Counted from the stretch's first letter, positions 18,686 through 28,348 are shown. The stretch is DNA of 64,000 nt from Lachnospiraceae bacterium (GCA_017411305.1 JAFQQI010000107.1:310001-374000); one strand, 5' to 3'. Made by a program: numbers and translations. The notes: generated from the letters alone by a model not told the origin.

Positions 18686-19195
18686 CTACGCATAATCACC
18701 GCAGTGTAACACAGGTATGGAAGGATCTGTTTGCTTTAAGGATTTTTGTACATCTATTACTCTTTGATTCGAGCTTCCTTTCCACAGAAGCTTAATGTCT
18801 TTCCTTGCTACTTCAAATTCACCGTCAACCAACACATCAACATACTGCATGATTGCATAATGCATAATATTTTCCCAGGAATCACCGGTATACATCCATA
18901 TTGTTTTGTCAGGATATTTGGCCTTAATTTCAGCCATCAGATTTCTGACTTCAAAACGATTTGCGGAATGAAGGGGATCTCCGCCGGAAAAAGTGATTCC
19001 TGAAATATATGGCTTGTCAAGCTGTTCAAAAATCTCCTGTTTTGCAGCTTCATCAAAAGGAAGCCCTCCGTTAGGATCCCATGTAATGGGATTCTGACAT
19101 TCCTTGCAACAATGTGAGCAGCCGGCTACCCAAAGTACAACACGAAGACCGTCTCCGTTTAACATATCATCTTTGGTTATATTATGGTACCTCAT
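18686..19195 (-). CDS. nrdG: Anaerobic ribonucleoside-triphosphate reductase activating protein
   Basis: A radical SAM enzyme that installs the glycyl radical on NrdD under anoxia. The 169-residue protein has the cluster motif in GCSHCCKECQN (C-x3-C-x2-C), the GLR-activase glycine motif ITFSGGDPL and DVLVDGEFE. It starts 3 bases after nrdD ends. Length and order are typical of clostridial nrdDG. Confidence 0.95.
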   Translation of the reverse strand: MRYHNITKDDMLNGDGLRVVLWVAGCSHCCKECQNPITWDPNGGLPFDEAAKQEIFEQLDKPYISGITFSGGDPLHSANRFEVRNLMAEIKAKYPDKTIWMYTGDSWENIMHYAIMQYVDVLVDGEFEVARKDIKLLWKGSSNQRVIDVQKSLKQTDPSIPVLHCGDYA

Positions 19196-19198
19196 TTG

Positions 19199-21385
19199 TT
19201 ACATACTCTTCCTTTCTGCAATTTCTGCCATTTTTGCTTCGTTCAGTCTGGTATCTCCATGAACTCTTGAATACGACAGATATCCATTCATACGTTCAAT
19301 TTTAGTTAAGTTTTTGCTGCCGCATTTTGGACATACATCCATTTCTAGCTCCTGATGACCGCAATCGTCACAGTAGGCTAAGGAAAGATTTACACCTTCA
19401 TAAAATCCCATATCCATTGCTCTTCTGATTAAGGTTTTGATTGCTTCAATATTGTAGTCAATAGGATACTTTACATATTGGATTTTACCGCCGTTACTAA
19501 GTTCCCAGAATCGGTATTCCAAATCCTGCTTTTCAATCGGAGTAATGTCTTCTGATACATGACAATGGAAACTATTGGAAACATAATCTCTGTCAGATAC
19601 GCCTTCAATAATACCGTATTTAGCTCTAAACTGTTTTACCTGTAATCCGCATAAGCTCTCTGCAGGAGTTCCGTAAATAGCATACAGGTTTCCGTCTTCC
19701 TGCTTGAATTCTTCTATTTTCTTGTTAATATGTTCAAGTACTTCTAGAGCAAATTGTCCGTCTTCCACCAGCGATTTGCCGTTATAAAGTTCCTGAAGTT
19801 CATTAAATGCAGTAATACCAAAGCTTGCGGTTGCTGCCTTTAAGATAGGTTTGATCTTGTCTGTCAGCTTTAAATGTCCGCCAAGGAAACCACCTTCGCA
19901 ATAAGCCAAAGGATTAGTAGACGCACGCATTTCACCAAGATATGCATAGGTTCTGATGTGAAGCTGACGAATCAGATTCAAATAATAATCCAGCACTTCA
20001 TAAAAATCCTTGCTTTCCTGTCTTGCTTTTGCAAGAATCATGGGTAAATGAAGGGAAACTGCTCCGATATTAAAACGGCCTACAAAAATCGGAGAATCAT
20101 TTTCATCTGCAGGATACATACCGCCTCTTTCATACCAGGGAGAAAGAAATGCACGGCATCCCATAGGTGAAATTACTTTTCCGTATTGTTTATACATACT
20201 GGCAATATAGCCCTTACCTGTTAAGGAAAGCCAGTCAGGATACATTGTTTTGGCAGAACATTTTACACCTGCATCAAAAACATCTTCAAGTTCCTTGCCG
20301 GGACCGTGAAGGTTTTCGTCGTATAAGAACACAATTTTAGGAAATAATACAGGTTTCTTGCAATCCTTCTTACCCTGTCCTCTTCTGCGTACGTTAAGAA
20401 GTGAAATGGTTGCAAGACGGGCAAAACGTCCTGTACCGATACCGGCAGTTACGGTAATAAAGGGATAATCGCCACGGCTGGATGCAACGGTATTAAACTT
20501 ATATTCCCAACCCTGGAAGCCCTGTTCAAATTCTCTTTTTACATCTGCATAAGCTTCTGCCTCTGCGGTTTCTTTATCAATACCGAGCCTTGCATATTTT
20601 TCCAAACTCTTTTGATAGGTTTTTTCTGCATAAGGCTCTAATATTTTATCTACCTCAGGTACGGTAAATCCTCCGTACTGCTGACTTGCAGCACTTAATA
20701 CAATATCACCGATAACATCGAAGGCTACGTCAAGTGTTTTAGGTTCATTATACCAGATGTTTCCCATTTCAAATCCACCGGAAAGAACGTTAGAAACATT
20801 AAACAGACAACAGTTCATGGTATCACGTCTTGCAGACATATCATGAACATAAATATAGCCGTCACGGCAAGCCTGAATTTCTTCTGTAGTCATGAAAAAT
20901 TTCTGATACAGTTCTTTGTTAAACTGATTAAAAATTAAACTTCTTTTGGTAGAAACAAGGGCACTGTCTGTATTTGCATTTTCTTTATCGCCTACATACA
21001 TAATGGACTGACTTTTTTTATAGACATCGTCCATCATTCGAACAAAATCCTGCTTATAGTTACGGTAATCACGATAGCTTTTTGCTACAATAGGCTTTAC
21101 ATCTTCAAGAGCACTTTCCACGATATTGTGCATAATCGGTATGGGTATCTGATCCTGCTCAAGTTCATTAACTTTATCAACAACATACTGACAAATATGT
21201 TTCTTTTCATCTTCGGTAAATTTAGTAAGAGCACGGTAAGCACTCTTTCCAACTGCATCAATTACTTTTTGCACATTAAATAATTCTAAACTGCCATCCT
21301 TCTTGATGACCTTTACATCACGAATGGGCTTAAAGATTTCTCCGTAAGCAATCATATCATTTTGTGTTTCGTTGTTACAACTCAT
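19199..21385 (-). CDS. nrdD: Anaerobic ribonucleoside-triphosphate reductase
   Basis: The class III glycyl-radical reductase that makes dNTPs from NTPs without oxygen. The 728-residue protein has an N-terminal ATP-cone (VIKKDGSLELF) controlling overall activity, the ten-stranded barrel, and a C-terminal zinc site with two CxxC pairs (CDDCGH and CPKCGS). The radical Gly is in MNGYLS, about 30 residues from the end. I choose the ATG at 21385 because GGAGGAAGGA lies just before it; an in-frame upstream start at 21433 adds 16 atypical residues. First gene of nrdD-nrdG-dut, with a strong promoter and NrdR-like boxes. Confidence 0.96.
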   Translation of the reverse strand: MSCNNETQNDMIAYGEIFKPIRDVKVIKKDGSLELFNVQKVIDAVGKSAYRALTKFTEDEKKHICQYVVDKVNELEQDQIPIPIMHNIVESALEDVKPIVAKSYRDYRNYKQDFVRMMDDVYKKSQSIMYVGDKENANTDSALVSTKRSLIFNQFNKELYQKFFMTTEEIQACRDGYIYVHDMSARRDTMNCCLFNVSNVLSGGFEMGNIWYNEPKTLDVAFDVIGDIVLSAASQQYGGFTVPEVDKILEPYAEKTYQKSLEKYARLGIDKETAEAEAYADVKREFEQGFQGWEYKFNTVASSRGDYPFITVTAGIGTGRFARLATISLLNVRRRGQGKKDCKKPVLFPKIVFLYDENLHGPGKELEDVFDAGVKCSAKTMYPDWLSLTGKGYIASMYKQYGKVISPMGCRAFLSPWYERGGMYPADENDSPIFVGRFNIGAVSLHLPMILAKARQESKDFYEVLDYYLNLIRQLHIRTYAYLGEMRASTNPLAYCEGGFLGGHLKLTDKIKPILKAATASFGITAFNELQELYNGKSLVEDGQFALEVLEHINKKIEEFKQEDGNLYAIYGTPAESLCGLQVKQFRAKYGIIEGVSDRDYVSNSFHCHVSEDITPIEKQDLEYRFWELSNGGKIQYVKYPIDYNIEAIKTLIRRAMDMGFYEGVNLSLAYCDDCGHQELEMDVCPKCGSKNLTKIERMNGYLSYSRVHGDTRLNEAKMAEIAERKSM

Positions 21386-21443
21386 GTTCCTTCCTCCGTT
21401 TTCATCATTCCGAATTTCCAGCCAAATATACAAACACCAAATC

Positions 21444-21481
21444 TAGTGATATATTATGTAAAAACAATCTATATATTGTGG
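21444..21481 (-). promoter_or_regulatory. Tandem NrdR-box-like operator
   Basis: Two copies of a box with ATATAT cores at 21449-21454 and 21471-21476 lie 22 bases apart, about two helical turns. The upstream box (about 21466-21481) matches the NrdR consensus ACACTATATATTGTGT at 13 of 16 positions. The other keeps the core and one half. Both lie just downstream of the -10, where bound NrdR would block transcription of nrdDG-dut at high dATP. nrdR itself is outside the window. Confidence 0.7.
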
Positions 21482-21489
21482 TATCTTCT

Positions 21490-21518
21490 AGTATAAAGAA
21501 TGAATCTGTATATGTCAA
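21490..21518 (-). promoter_or_regulatory. Sigma-A promoter of nrdD-nrdG-dut
   Basis: On the minus strand TTGACA (21513-21518) and TATACT (21490-21495) are separated by exactly 17 bases. This near-consensus site lies about 105 bases upstream of the nrdD start, and the NrdR-like boxes overlap the expected start of transcription. Confidence 0.85.
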
Positions 21519-21539
21519 CGCATTCACCTCAGAAAAAAA

Positions 21540-21581
21540 TACACAAAAAGAGGGTGGAAAATTTGTTGCTATTTTCCACCC
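21540..21581 (-). terminator. Terminator after the aminotransferase gene
   Basis: An 11-bp perfect stem (21552-21562 with 21571-21581) with an 8-base loop is followed on the minus strand by T-rich sequence. It separates the aminotransferase operon from the nrd promoter. Confidence 0.85.
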
Positions 21582-21623
21582 GTACTTTAGTACTATATTT
21601 ATATCTATGAAAAGTTTTTTTGA

Positions 21624-22793
21624 TTATTTTATCATCCCGGAATTCTTCACTGCTTTTACAGCTTCTTTTATCTCTTCCACAGTCATGGTAAGTGCAAAAC
21701 GGACATGTCCTTTGCCAAGTTCTCCAAAGCTGCTTCCCGGAGTGCATAATACACCTGACTTTTCAAGAAGCTCCATTACAAATGCTACGTCATCCGTATA
21801 GCCGTCAGGAATCTTCCCCCATGCAAACATGGTGCCTTCGCTGTCAGGAATGTCCCAACCGATGCTTCGGAGACCGCCGCAAAGAGCATCTCTTCTTTTT
21901 TGATATTCTTTACATTGTTCTTTAATCATTTCATCAGAACCGGTTAATGCAGCGATGGCACCGTACTGTACCGGCAGGAAGGTACCGTAATCGATTTGAG
22001 AACGAAGTTTCTTGAAATTTTGTACCAGGAATGCATTACCAACCAGAAAACCCATTCTGGCTCCTGTATAGTTATAGCTTTTTGACAGCGAATAAAATTC
22101 GATACAAACTTCTTTGGCACCTTCAAACCACAAAATGGATTTCCCTGTTTTTCCGTCATAAATGATATCAGAATATGCATTATCATGAAGAATAATGATA
22201 TCATTTTCTTTTGCCCAGGAAATCAGTTCTTCATAAAAGGAATCCGGTGCTGTTTTACAAACCGGGTTTAATGGATACGAAACAATCATGAACTTGCATT
22301 TGTTTAACAGTTCTTTATCAATTGCTTTTAAATCAGGCAAATAGTTGTTTTCATCCGTTAATGAATAAGTTACTATCTCTGCGCCGGCAAGGGATGGTCC
22401 GATTGCAAAAATCGGGTATCCGGGGTCGGGAACCAATACAACATCTCCGGGATCACAAAGTGATAAGCCGATATGGGCAATTCCTTCCTGGGAACCGTAA
22501 ACAGATGTAATTTCATCCGGAGATAAGGTTACTCCATAACGATATTTAAAACGCTTTATGACCGCTTCTGTAAGCTCCGGTAAATCCTTTAAAGAATATT
22601 TATAATTAGCAGGGTCTTTTGCTGCTTCTGTTACTGCCTGTATAATATGCTCAGCAGGCTTGAAGTCCGGTGTTCCAACTGAAAGGTTAAATACCTTACG
22701 ACCGCTTTTTTCAACCTCTTCTTTTCTTTCATTTAATACCTGAAAGATTCCTTCCTGATAGTCTTTCATTCTTTCCGCAACTTGTAAATTCAT
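21624..22793 (-). CDS. Class I/II pyridoxal-phosphate aminotransferase
   Basis: A 389-residue fold-type I aminotransferase. The PLP Schiff-base Lys is in SLSKSYNYTGARMGF, and the cofactor-contacting HDNAYSD and the substrate-binding Arg near VRFAL are present. The sequence resembles the LL-diaminopimelate/alanine aminotransferase branch, but the amino-acid substrate cannot be fixed. Its ATG overlaps the stop of the WYL regulator gene (ATGA), and a strong terminator follows. The order YjjG, WYL, aminotransferase suggests one transcript. Confidence 0.92.
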   Translation of the reverse strand: MNLQVAERMKDYQEGIFQVLNERKEEVEKSGRKVFNLSVGTPDFKPAEHIIQAVTEAAKDPANYKYSLKDLPELTEAVIKRFKYRYGVTLSPDEITSVYGSQEGIAHIGLSLCDPGDVVLVPDPGYPIFAIGPSLAGAEIVTYSLTDENNYLPDLKAIDKELLNKCKFMIVSYPLNPVCKTAPDSFYEELISWAKENDIIILHDNAYSDIIYDGKTGKSILWFEGAKEVCIEFYSLSKSYNYTGARMGFLVGNAFLVQNFKKLRSQIDYGTFLPVQYGAIAALTGSDEMIKEQCKEYQKRRDALCGGLRSIGWDIPDSEGTMFAWGKIPDGYTDDVAFVMELLEKSGVLCTPGSSFGELGKGHVRFALTMTVEEIKEAVKAVKNSGMIK

Positions 22794-23800
22794 TCTTTTG
22801 CCTCTTTTCCTTTATATTGTTCTAAAATTTCTTCTAAATAATCCTGATATTCTTTTCTGACATGCTCAGGACTTAATACGGTAACATCTTTGCCAAGACC
22901 GGTTAACCATCCGTAAAACTGATTGCTGACAGCTACCATGATTCTGATGCTGATGATTCCCTCACTTATTTTCCTGATTGTAATTTCTTTCCCGAACCGA
23001 TCAAGCACGATACCTGCCATGGTTTCCGGCATAAGCAATGTTACTGCTGTAGCTTCACCACCAAACATACCGAATGTTTTATTGGTATATTCTGCAACAT
23101 CCAGTTTGCCGAATTCTTCAAGCCCTTGTCGCGGTATTTCGGTAAGCTGTGAAATACGGCTCATTTTATCTACTCTGAAATGCTTGATTTTATTTTCTTC
23201 ATCATCATAAGCAATCAAATAATAGTTTTCGTCCTTCCAAGTTAGTGCCAATGGACTCATACGATACAAATGTCCGTCCTTACGTGGCTTCAATTCCTTT
23301 CCGGAATTCCATGTAAGATAAATAAAACTAATCTGAGTGTTTTCCTGAATTGCATAATGTATTTTGTCAACATTATAATAAATGCTTTCATTTTCTGTTT
23401 TTATTCTGCCGGCAACCAGTACCTGACGCTGTAATTGTTTTGCATCATAAGGACCGGCTAATTTTTCAATTTTGGAAATCAATTCTTTTGATTTTTTTAA
23501 CGTGATAAAACGGGAAGCCTGTACTGCATCAACCAAAAGCTTTAATTCAGGTAATTCAAAATCCCTGCTTGCCAGATAATAGCCACCGTCTGTACGTGAT
23601 TTTACATAAATAATGTCATAACCAAAATAATTCAGGCAATTAATATCATCATAAATGCTTTTGCGTTCTGCTTTAATATCATATCTGGAAAGTTCGTCTA
23701 TTAAACGTTGTGCACTTAGGCAGTGGTTTTCATCAGACTTTTCACTTAAAATTTTAATCAGATATAACAGTTTCAGCTTTTGATTGGAGGATTTAGCCAT
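22790..23800 (-). CDS. WYL domain-containing transcriptional regulator
   Basis: A 336-residue DNA-binding regulator. An N-terminal winged helix (about 8-70, with SIYDDINCLNYFGYDI) is followed by a WYL domain (about 145-225) and a C-terminal WCX-type region. WYL domains sense small ligands or nucleic acids; the ligand here is unknown. It overlaps the YjjG gene by 8 bases and the aminotransferase gene by 4, so all three are translated in step. It may control its own operon; no operator is evident. Confidence 0.92.
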   Translation of the reverse strand: MAKSSNQKLKLLYLIKILSEKSDENHCLSAQRLIDELSRYDIKAERKSIYDDINCLNYFGYDIIYVKSRTDGGYYLASRDFELPELKLLVDAVQASRFITLKKSKELISKIEKLAGPYDAKQLQRQVLVAGRIKTENESIYYNVDKIHYAIQENTQISFIYLTWNSGKELKPRKDGHLYRMSPLALTWKDENYYLIAYDDEENKIKHFRVDKMSRISQLTEIPRQGLEEFGKLDVAEYTNKTFGMFGGEATAVTLLMPETMAGIVLDRFGKEITIRKISEGIISIRIMVAVSNQFYGWLTGLGKDVTVLSPEHVRKEYQDYLEEILEQYKGKEAKE

Positions 23801-24485
23801 ATAACAGCTCCTTTACTTGCCATAAATTTGTAATTTCAAAGTCCGTATGTACTGATGTAAGATTTTCTTTTTTTGAAGGATTATACCAGCAACAGGTAAT
23901 TCCGATGTTGTTTCCGCCTTTCATATCACTGGTTAGCGAATCTCCGATAATAAGAATCCTATCCTTTTTTACCTGCGGAAATGCTTCAAGGCATTTTTGA
24001 AAAAAAGAAACAGCAGGCTTCGGACTGCCAATTTGTTCAGAAATAAAAATACCATCCATCAGTTTATCAAAGCCTGATAAGGAAAGTTTATTCTGTTGAG
24101 TAGCCGTAACACCATTTGTTACTACATATTGCTTGAAATCATCAGAAAGCTCTTTACATAGCTGAAAGGACTCATCTCTGTAAAAAAATACACTTCCTAA
24201 AGCCTCTTGATAAATCTCTTTAAATTCATTTACATCAATCTCTGTAATATTCATTATTTCGAAAAGGCTTGTAAATCTTCCGAGAAGAACCTCCTTTTTC
24301 GTGATTTCACCGCGTTCAAGACGTTCCCAATAGGATTGATTAATCAACGAATATTTTTGAATCATTTGTGCATCAATATGGATACCGTATTTTTCAAAGG
24401 AGTATCGTAAAGCATAATCCTGTGACATTCCGAAATCCAACAGCGTATCATCAACGTCCCATAATAAAACATCAAACTTTTTCAT
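23793..24485 (-). CDS. YjjG-family HAD nucleotidase
   Basis: A 230-residue haloacid-dehalogenase phosphatase. Motif I DVDDTLLDF has the nucleophile and acid Asp; motif II is VTNG; motif III's Lys is in GSPKP; motif IV is GDSLTSD. Length and motifs fit the YjjG/YfnB subgroup, which removes phosphate from non-canonical pyrimidine nucleotides and cleans the dNTP pool. The substrate here is inferred only. First gene of the YjjG-WYL-aminotransferase run, 46 bases after a terminator. Confidence 0.9.
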   Translation of the reverse strand: MKKFDVLLWDVDDTLLDFGMSQDYALRYSFEKYGIHIDAQMIQKYSLINQSYWERLERGEITKKEVLLGRFTSLFEIMNITEIDVNEFKEIYQEALGSVFFYRDESFQLCKELSDDFKQYVVTNGVTATQQNKLSLSGFDKLMDGIFISEQIGSPKPAVSFFQKCLEAFPQVKKDRILIIGDSLTSDMKGGNNIGITCCWYNPSKKENLTSVHTDFEITNLWQVKELLYG

Positions 24486-24530
24486 GTCAATTCTCCCTGA
24501 ATGCTTCCATAAAAAATCTATAAAATCAGT

Positions 24531-24552
24531 AAAGAGTCCGCATAGCGGACTC
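24531..24552 (-). terminator. Terminator after the 54-residue membrane protein gene
   Basis: A perfect 8-bp GC-rich stem (24534-24541 with 24545-24552) with a 3-base loop, followed by TTT on the minus strand, lies 8 bases past the small gene's stop. Confidence 0.75.
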
Positions 24553-24559
24553 TCCTTAT

Positions 24560-24724
24560 TTATTGCTTCTCTTCCGTTGTCAGCGACACATCGGATTCCT
24601 TTGCATTTTTGTTTAAACGCATTTTGATGCCGATAAATATTGCAATTCCTACAAGTCCTGCAATAATTACTACTAATAATAAATATGATAAAAAAGAATT
24701 AGCAAATAAAATTGCATTTTTCAT
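24560..24724 (-). CDS. Small single-pass membrane protein (54 residues)
   Basis: An intact reading frame of 54 codons starting MKNAILFANSF. One hydrophobic helix (about residues 11-33) is followed by a basic and then acidic cytoplasmic tail (KMRLNKNAKESD...EEKQ). AAAGGA lies about 14 bases before the ATG and a GC-rich terminator follows the stop, so it looks like a real gene. It lies 76 bases beyond the MutS-like gene. I recognise no family; anchoring or partner-protein roles are conceivable but unsupported. Confidence 0.7.
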   Translation of the reverse strand: MKNAILFANSFLSYLLLVVIIAGLVGIAIFIGIKMRLNKNAKESDVSLTTEEKQ

Positions 24725-24800
24725 TGTGGTACCAATCCTTTCTCTTACTGATATACCTGTGTTTTATCATAACATTCGTCACTTCTTTCGTCAAGACTTA

Positions 24801-26477
24801 TCACTGCCAGCTTCCGGTGGAGAGAAAAACATTTGCCATTTCTTCTGCTTCGCGGATAATTACTTTATCGTATCCCATAATTCCCAAAAGCTTTATGGCG
24901 TTTCTGGTACGAGCTCTTCCGTTCATGATTTTATAACTGAAGAAAATATCATTGTTTTCAATTTCTTCTTCAAAATGAAAATTTGTATAGAACTGCTCCA
25001 GCAAATGAGTCAGTTCTATATCATGGGTAGCTGCAAAGCATAAACAATTCCGGGTAGCAAGACTTTTCAAAATCTGTACAGAAGCAGCAATTCGCTCTAT
25101 TGTATTGGTTCCGCGCAAAACCTCATCAACAAAGCACAAAACAGGAATATTATCTGCTGCAATCTCATCCATAATACGTTTCAGGGCTTTAATTTCTACC
25201 ATATAGTAACTGTCACCACCCTGTATGTCGTCTCTAAGTGACATGGATGAAATGACTCTGAAAAAGCTTGTCTGGTAAAAATCTGCCAAACAGGTGTGAA
25301 TTGTTTGAGCCAATATTTGATTTAAAGCAATCGTTTTTAAAAAAGTTGATTTACCGGAAGCATTAGAGCCGGTAATCAGAACGCTTTTTTCTGTTTGAAA
25401 ATCATTTTTTACAGGAGTATTCAGTAACGGATGATACAAATGAATCACTTTTATTTTTTGTTCCTCTATAAACTCCGGTATACAGTTGTTCGGATTCCCT
25501 TCACGAAAAGAACCAATGGTAATCATGGCTTCTGTCATGCCTACAATAGACAGCATACGGTCAATGTCATCCTTATGTTTTCTTACTTCTTTTAACATAC
25601 GGTTAAATTGTATTAAATCCAAATGAAATATCATTCGAAGATAATCCAGCAAAATATCAAGAGGATTACCGGAACCTGCCATTCTTCCGGATGACATCAA
25701 CAAATAGGAGCCTCTTGTAAAACCGTTCAATCCATGTGCGCAATGTTTTAGTTCTTTCCATTCCTCTTCCAATATAGAGACAGGAATTTTTTGTAATTCC
25801 GAAACGGTATTTAATAATTTAAAAATATAACCAAAACTTGTCAAATAAGGGTCTATCTCATTTTTGATTTTAAAGTATCTCAAAATATTATAAATAAAAA
25901 CCAGAACCATGATGAGCAGGCCGACAGGAAGGTTAACAAATAAGATACCTACAGAAACAAGTACAGCCAGTAACGCTGTATAATGTGTCATATTACTGCG
26001 GTTTCCCAAATCATCTAAATAGTCAAGATAATCATAAACAGAAAACTTACCGCAGCCACCCATTTTATAAAACAAGAGCTGACATGCAGCTCTTGCCTTT
26101 TGATTGTTTCTGAAATACGAAATGATTTCTTCCCTCCGTTTTAATAAAGCGTTGTCAAAAACAGGAGTACGGAGTAAATAATAAAGATATTCTTCGCCGG
26201 CCGCAGAATAGGTATAATTCAATTTTTTATATACCTCATCCATATTCAAATCGTTCCAGGTAATATCATCGATAAAAAATGCATCTTGATGTTTCTTGAA
26301 ATATCCTTGAATTCTGGAAAAATGATCCGGTTTATATTCTCTTTTCGGAAGGATTCCGTATTCGGTATCTAATTTTTGACTAAATAGTTTAAGTTCTTTA
26401 CGATAATCCAAGTATCCCTTTAAAGCGATTAGAAAAAGAAATAAAAGCATGACTATCGCAATCAAAATATATTCCAT
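24801..26477 (-). CDS. Membrane-anchored MutS-family ATPase
   Basis: A 558-residue protein with the MutS domain V ATPase at its C-terminus: Walker A GSNASGKST and Walker B FVDEVLRGTNTIER. Unlike repair MutS it lacks mismatch-binding and connector domains. It carries an N-terminal transmembrane helix (about 3-22) and a second hydrophobic pair (about 163-195), so it is probably attached to the inner face of the membrane. A helical lever-like region (about 200-340) separates them from the ATPase. The DNA or RNA substrate is unknown. The ATG at 26477 follows AAAGGGAG; the GTG five codons earlier overlaps that site. It follows the chemotaxis receptor by 40 bases. Confidence 0.88.
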   Translation of the reverse strand: MEYILIAIVMLLFLFLIALKGYLDYRKELKLFSQKLDTEYGILPKREYKPDHFSRIQGYFKKHQDAFFIDDITWNDLNMDEVYKKLNYTYSAAGEEYLYYLLRTPVFDNALLKRREEIISYFRNNQKARAACQLLFYKMGGCGKFSVYDYLDYLDDLGNRSNMTHYTALLAVLVSVGILFVNLPVGLLIMVLVFIYNILRYFKIKNEIDPYLTSFGYIFKLLNTVSELQKIPVSILEEEWKELKHCAHGLNGFTRGSYLLMSSGRMAGSGNPLDILLDYLRMIFHLDLIQFNRMLKEVRKHKDDIDRMLSIVGMTEAMITIGSFREGNPNNCIPEFIEEQKIKVIHLYHPLLNTPVKNDFQTEKSVLITGSNASGKSTFLKTIALNQILAQTIHTCLADFYQTSFFRVISSMSLRDDIQGGDSYYMVEIKALKRIMDEIAADNIPVLCFVDEVLRGTNTIERIAASVQILKSLATRNCLCFAATHDIELTHLLEQFYTNFHFEEEIENNDIFFSYKIMNGRARTRNAIKLLGIMGYDKVIIREAEEMANVFLSTGSWQ

Positions 26478-26517
26478 TATTCTCCCTTTCACACTTTACG
26501 CAATTGTTACCAGCTAT

Positions 26518-28224
26518 TTATTCTGTAACAAACTGCTTTACGCTTTCTTCAAGTTCATGAGCAATGCCGTTTAAGTGACCGGTATTCTCGGCAATAGTAC
26601 CCATGATTGCACTGACTTCTGCTGCTGATGCAGAGGTTTCTTCTGTGCTGGCAGCATTTTCTTCTGCTATTGCAGTAAGATTCTGTACCACATCAACTAC
26701 ACGTACCCTTGCTTCATCTAATTGCTTGGTCTTGGCAGCAATAATTCTGATTACATCTATAGAGCTGGAAATGCCGTCTTTCACATTCTGGAATGCATCA
26801 CCGGTATGTTGAACATTTTCATCCTGCTTATCAATAACTACTTTGACTTCTTCCATGGTTTCTACGGATTTTTGAGATTCATTAATTAATACATTAATAA
26901 TTTGTTCAATCTGCTTTGCGGATTCATTAGACTGTTCTGCTAATTTCTGAATTTGTGCAGCAACAACGGCAAAACCTCTTCCCTGTTCACCTGCTCTTGC
27001 AGCTTCAATAGAAGCATTTAAAGATAGCAGATTGGTTTCTTCTGCAATGTCAGTAATTATATTAACTGCTTCTTTTATTTTTAGTGCAGAATCATTTGTA
27101 ACATTGGTTTGCGCATATATTACCTGCATAGCATCTTTCGTTTTTTGGTTTACTGCACTTAAATCCTTCAAAATATTCATAGCAACATCGCCGGCACTTC
27201 GCATCGCTCTTGCATTTTCACGAAGCTTCTCTACTTCATCATTTGTTTCTTCAATCATATTACCCATTACAATAATATTTTCTGTTGCAGTTTGAGTCTC
27301 TGCTGCTTGAGAGGTTGCGCCTTCTGCAATTTCACTTATAGCCTTTTCTACCTGTTCTACGGATTCACTTGTTTCATATGCACTGGAGTTAAGCGAACCT
27401 GCAGTAACATATAGGTCTTTGCTTTGGCCTGTTATTTTAGAAATAACTGTTACCAGTTCCTCCCTTAAATGTTCAACAGCACGTGCCATCAGACCACTTT
27501 CGTCTTTTCTTTTTATAACTCTAGTATGTATCTCATCTTTACGGAAGTCTAAATCTGCAATCTTTCTAATTATGGAGATAGTCTGTTCTAATGGTTTAAT
27601 GATTAATGTTGCGATAATCAGTGCAACAATCAAACATACAATTGCTGTTGCTATCGTGCTAACCATGCTCCTGCTTACAATTGCGTTCATATCAGCAAAT
27701 ACTTCGTCTTCATCAGCAGTAATTACAAGAATAAAAGCTGCATCCGCACCGATATAATAGGAAGCATACTTCATTACCCCTTTGTATAAGTATTCAATTA
27801 CATCGGGCTCAGGAATATTACCTTTGGCAATTTCTGCTACAAGTCCCGTTACTGCTTCATTCTCTACGGGAGCTCCTATTTTATCAGGAGTAGGATGATA
27901 CAGCATTGTGCCATCCTTAGATACGACATAAGCATAGCTGGAAGACATTTCTTTTATAGTGATATCACCAACAATGGAACCAAGCTCTTCCGGTGTAAGT
28001 GCTGCTTCTATCCCAAGAATTTCTAATTCTTTATCGATGTTTGCACCGGCAACTACAGTAATGTCTTTCATATAGCTTTGTATGGTACTGCTCATGTTTT
28101 CTTTAATAAGCGGAACTATTGTCAATAAGATCACGAGTGCAACCATAGTAATAGCGCCGAATACCAAAATGTTGATTTTCATTTTAATAGAACTGAATAA
28201 AGATACCTTTTCTTTTGACTGCAT
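26518..28224 (-). CDS. Methyl-accepting chemotaxis protein
   Basis: A 568-residue transmembrane receptor. TM1 (about 17-37), an extracytoplasmic Cache-type sensor (about 38-185, with [16 protein letters not shown]), TM2 (about 188-212), HAMP, and a long helical signalling domain follow in order. The hairpin tip is [18 protein letters not shown]. It would signal through CheA and CheW to the flagellar motor, which implies a motile organism. The ligand is unknown; no other chemotaxis genes adjoin it. AGAAAGGACGG precedes the ATG at 28224, and an extended -10 promoter lies upstream. Confidence 0.95.
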   Translation of the reverse strand: MQSKEKVSLFSSIKMKINILVFGAITMVALVILLTIVPLIKENMSSTIQSYMKDITVVAGANIDKELEILGIEAALTPEELGSIVGDITIKEMSSSYAYVVSKDGTMLYHPTPDKIGAPVENEAVTGLVAEIAKGNIPEPDVIEYLYKGVMKYASYYIGADAAFILVITADEDEVFADMNAIVSRSMVSTIATAIVCLIVALIIATLIIKPLEQTISIIRKIADLDFRKDEIHTRVIKRKDESGLMARAVEHLREELVTVISKITGQSKDLYVTAGSLNSSAYETSESVEQVEKAISEIAEGATSQAAETQTATENIIVMGNMIEETNDEVEKLRENARAMRSAGDVAMNILKDLSAVNQKTKDAMQVIYAQTNVTNDSALKIKEAVNIITDIAEETNLLSLNASIEAARAGEQGRGFAVVAAQIQKLAEQSNESAKQIEQIINVLINESQKSVETMEEVKVVIDKQDENVQHTGDAFQNVKDGISSSIDVIRIIAAKTKQLDEARVRVVDVVQNLTAIAEENAASTEETSASAAEVSAIMGTIAENTGHLNGIAHELEESVKQFVTE

Positions 28225-28265
28225 AATATTTTCCGTCCTTTCTTTTTCCTCAAAAGATAATTATA

Positions 28266-28274
28266 ATTATAGCA
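28266..28274 (-). promoter_or_regulatory. Extended -10 promoter of the chemotaxis receptor
   Basis: TGCTATAAT on the minus strand (28266-28274) is a consensus extended -10, 41 bases before the receptor start. No good -35 and no sigma-D (flagellar) pattern are seen. Confidence 0.5.
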
Positions 28275-28348
28275 CTTTGAAAAAAAATGAAAAGTATTTC
28301 ACAGGGTTTTGTTAAACAATTTTATCAATAGCTTAAAATCGCATGACA

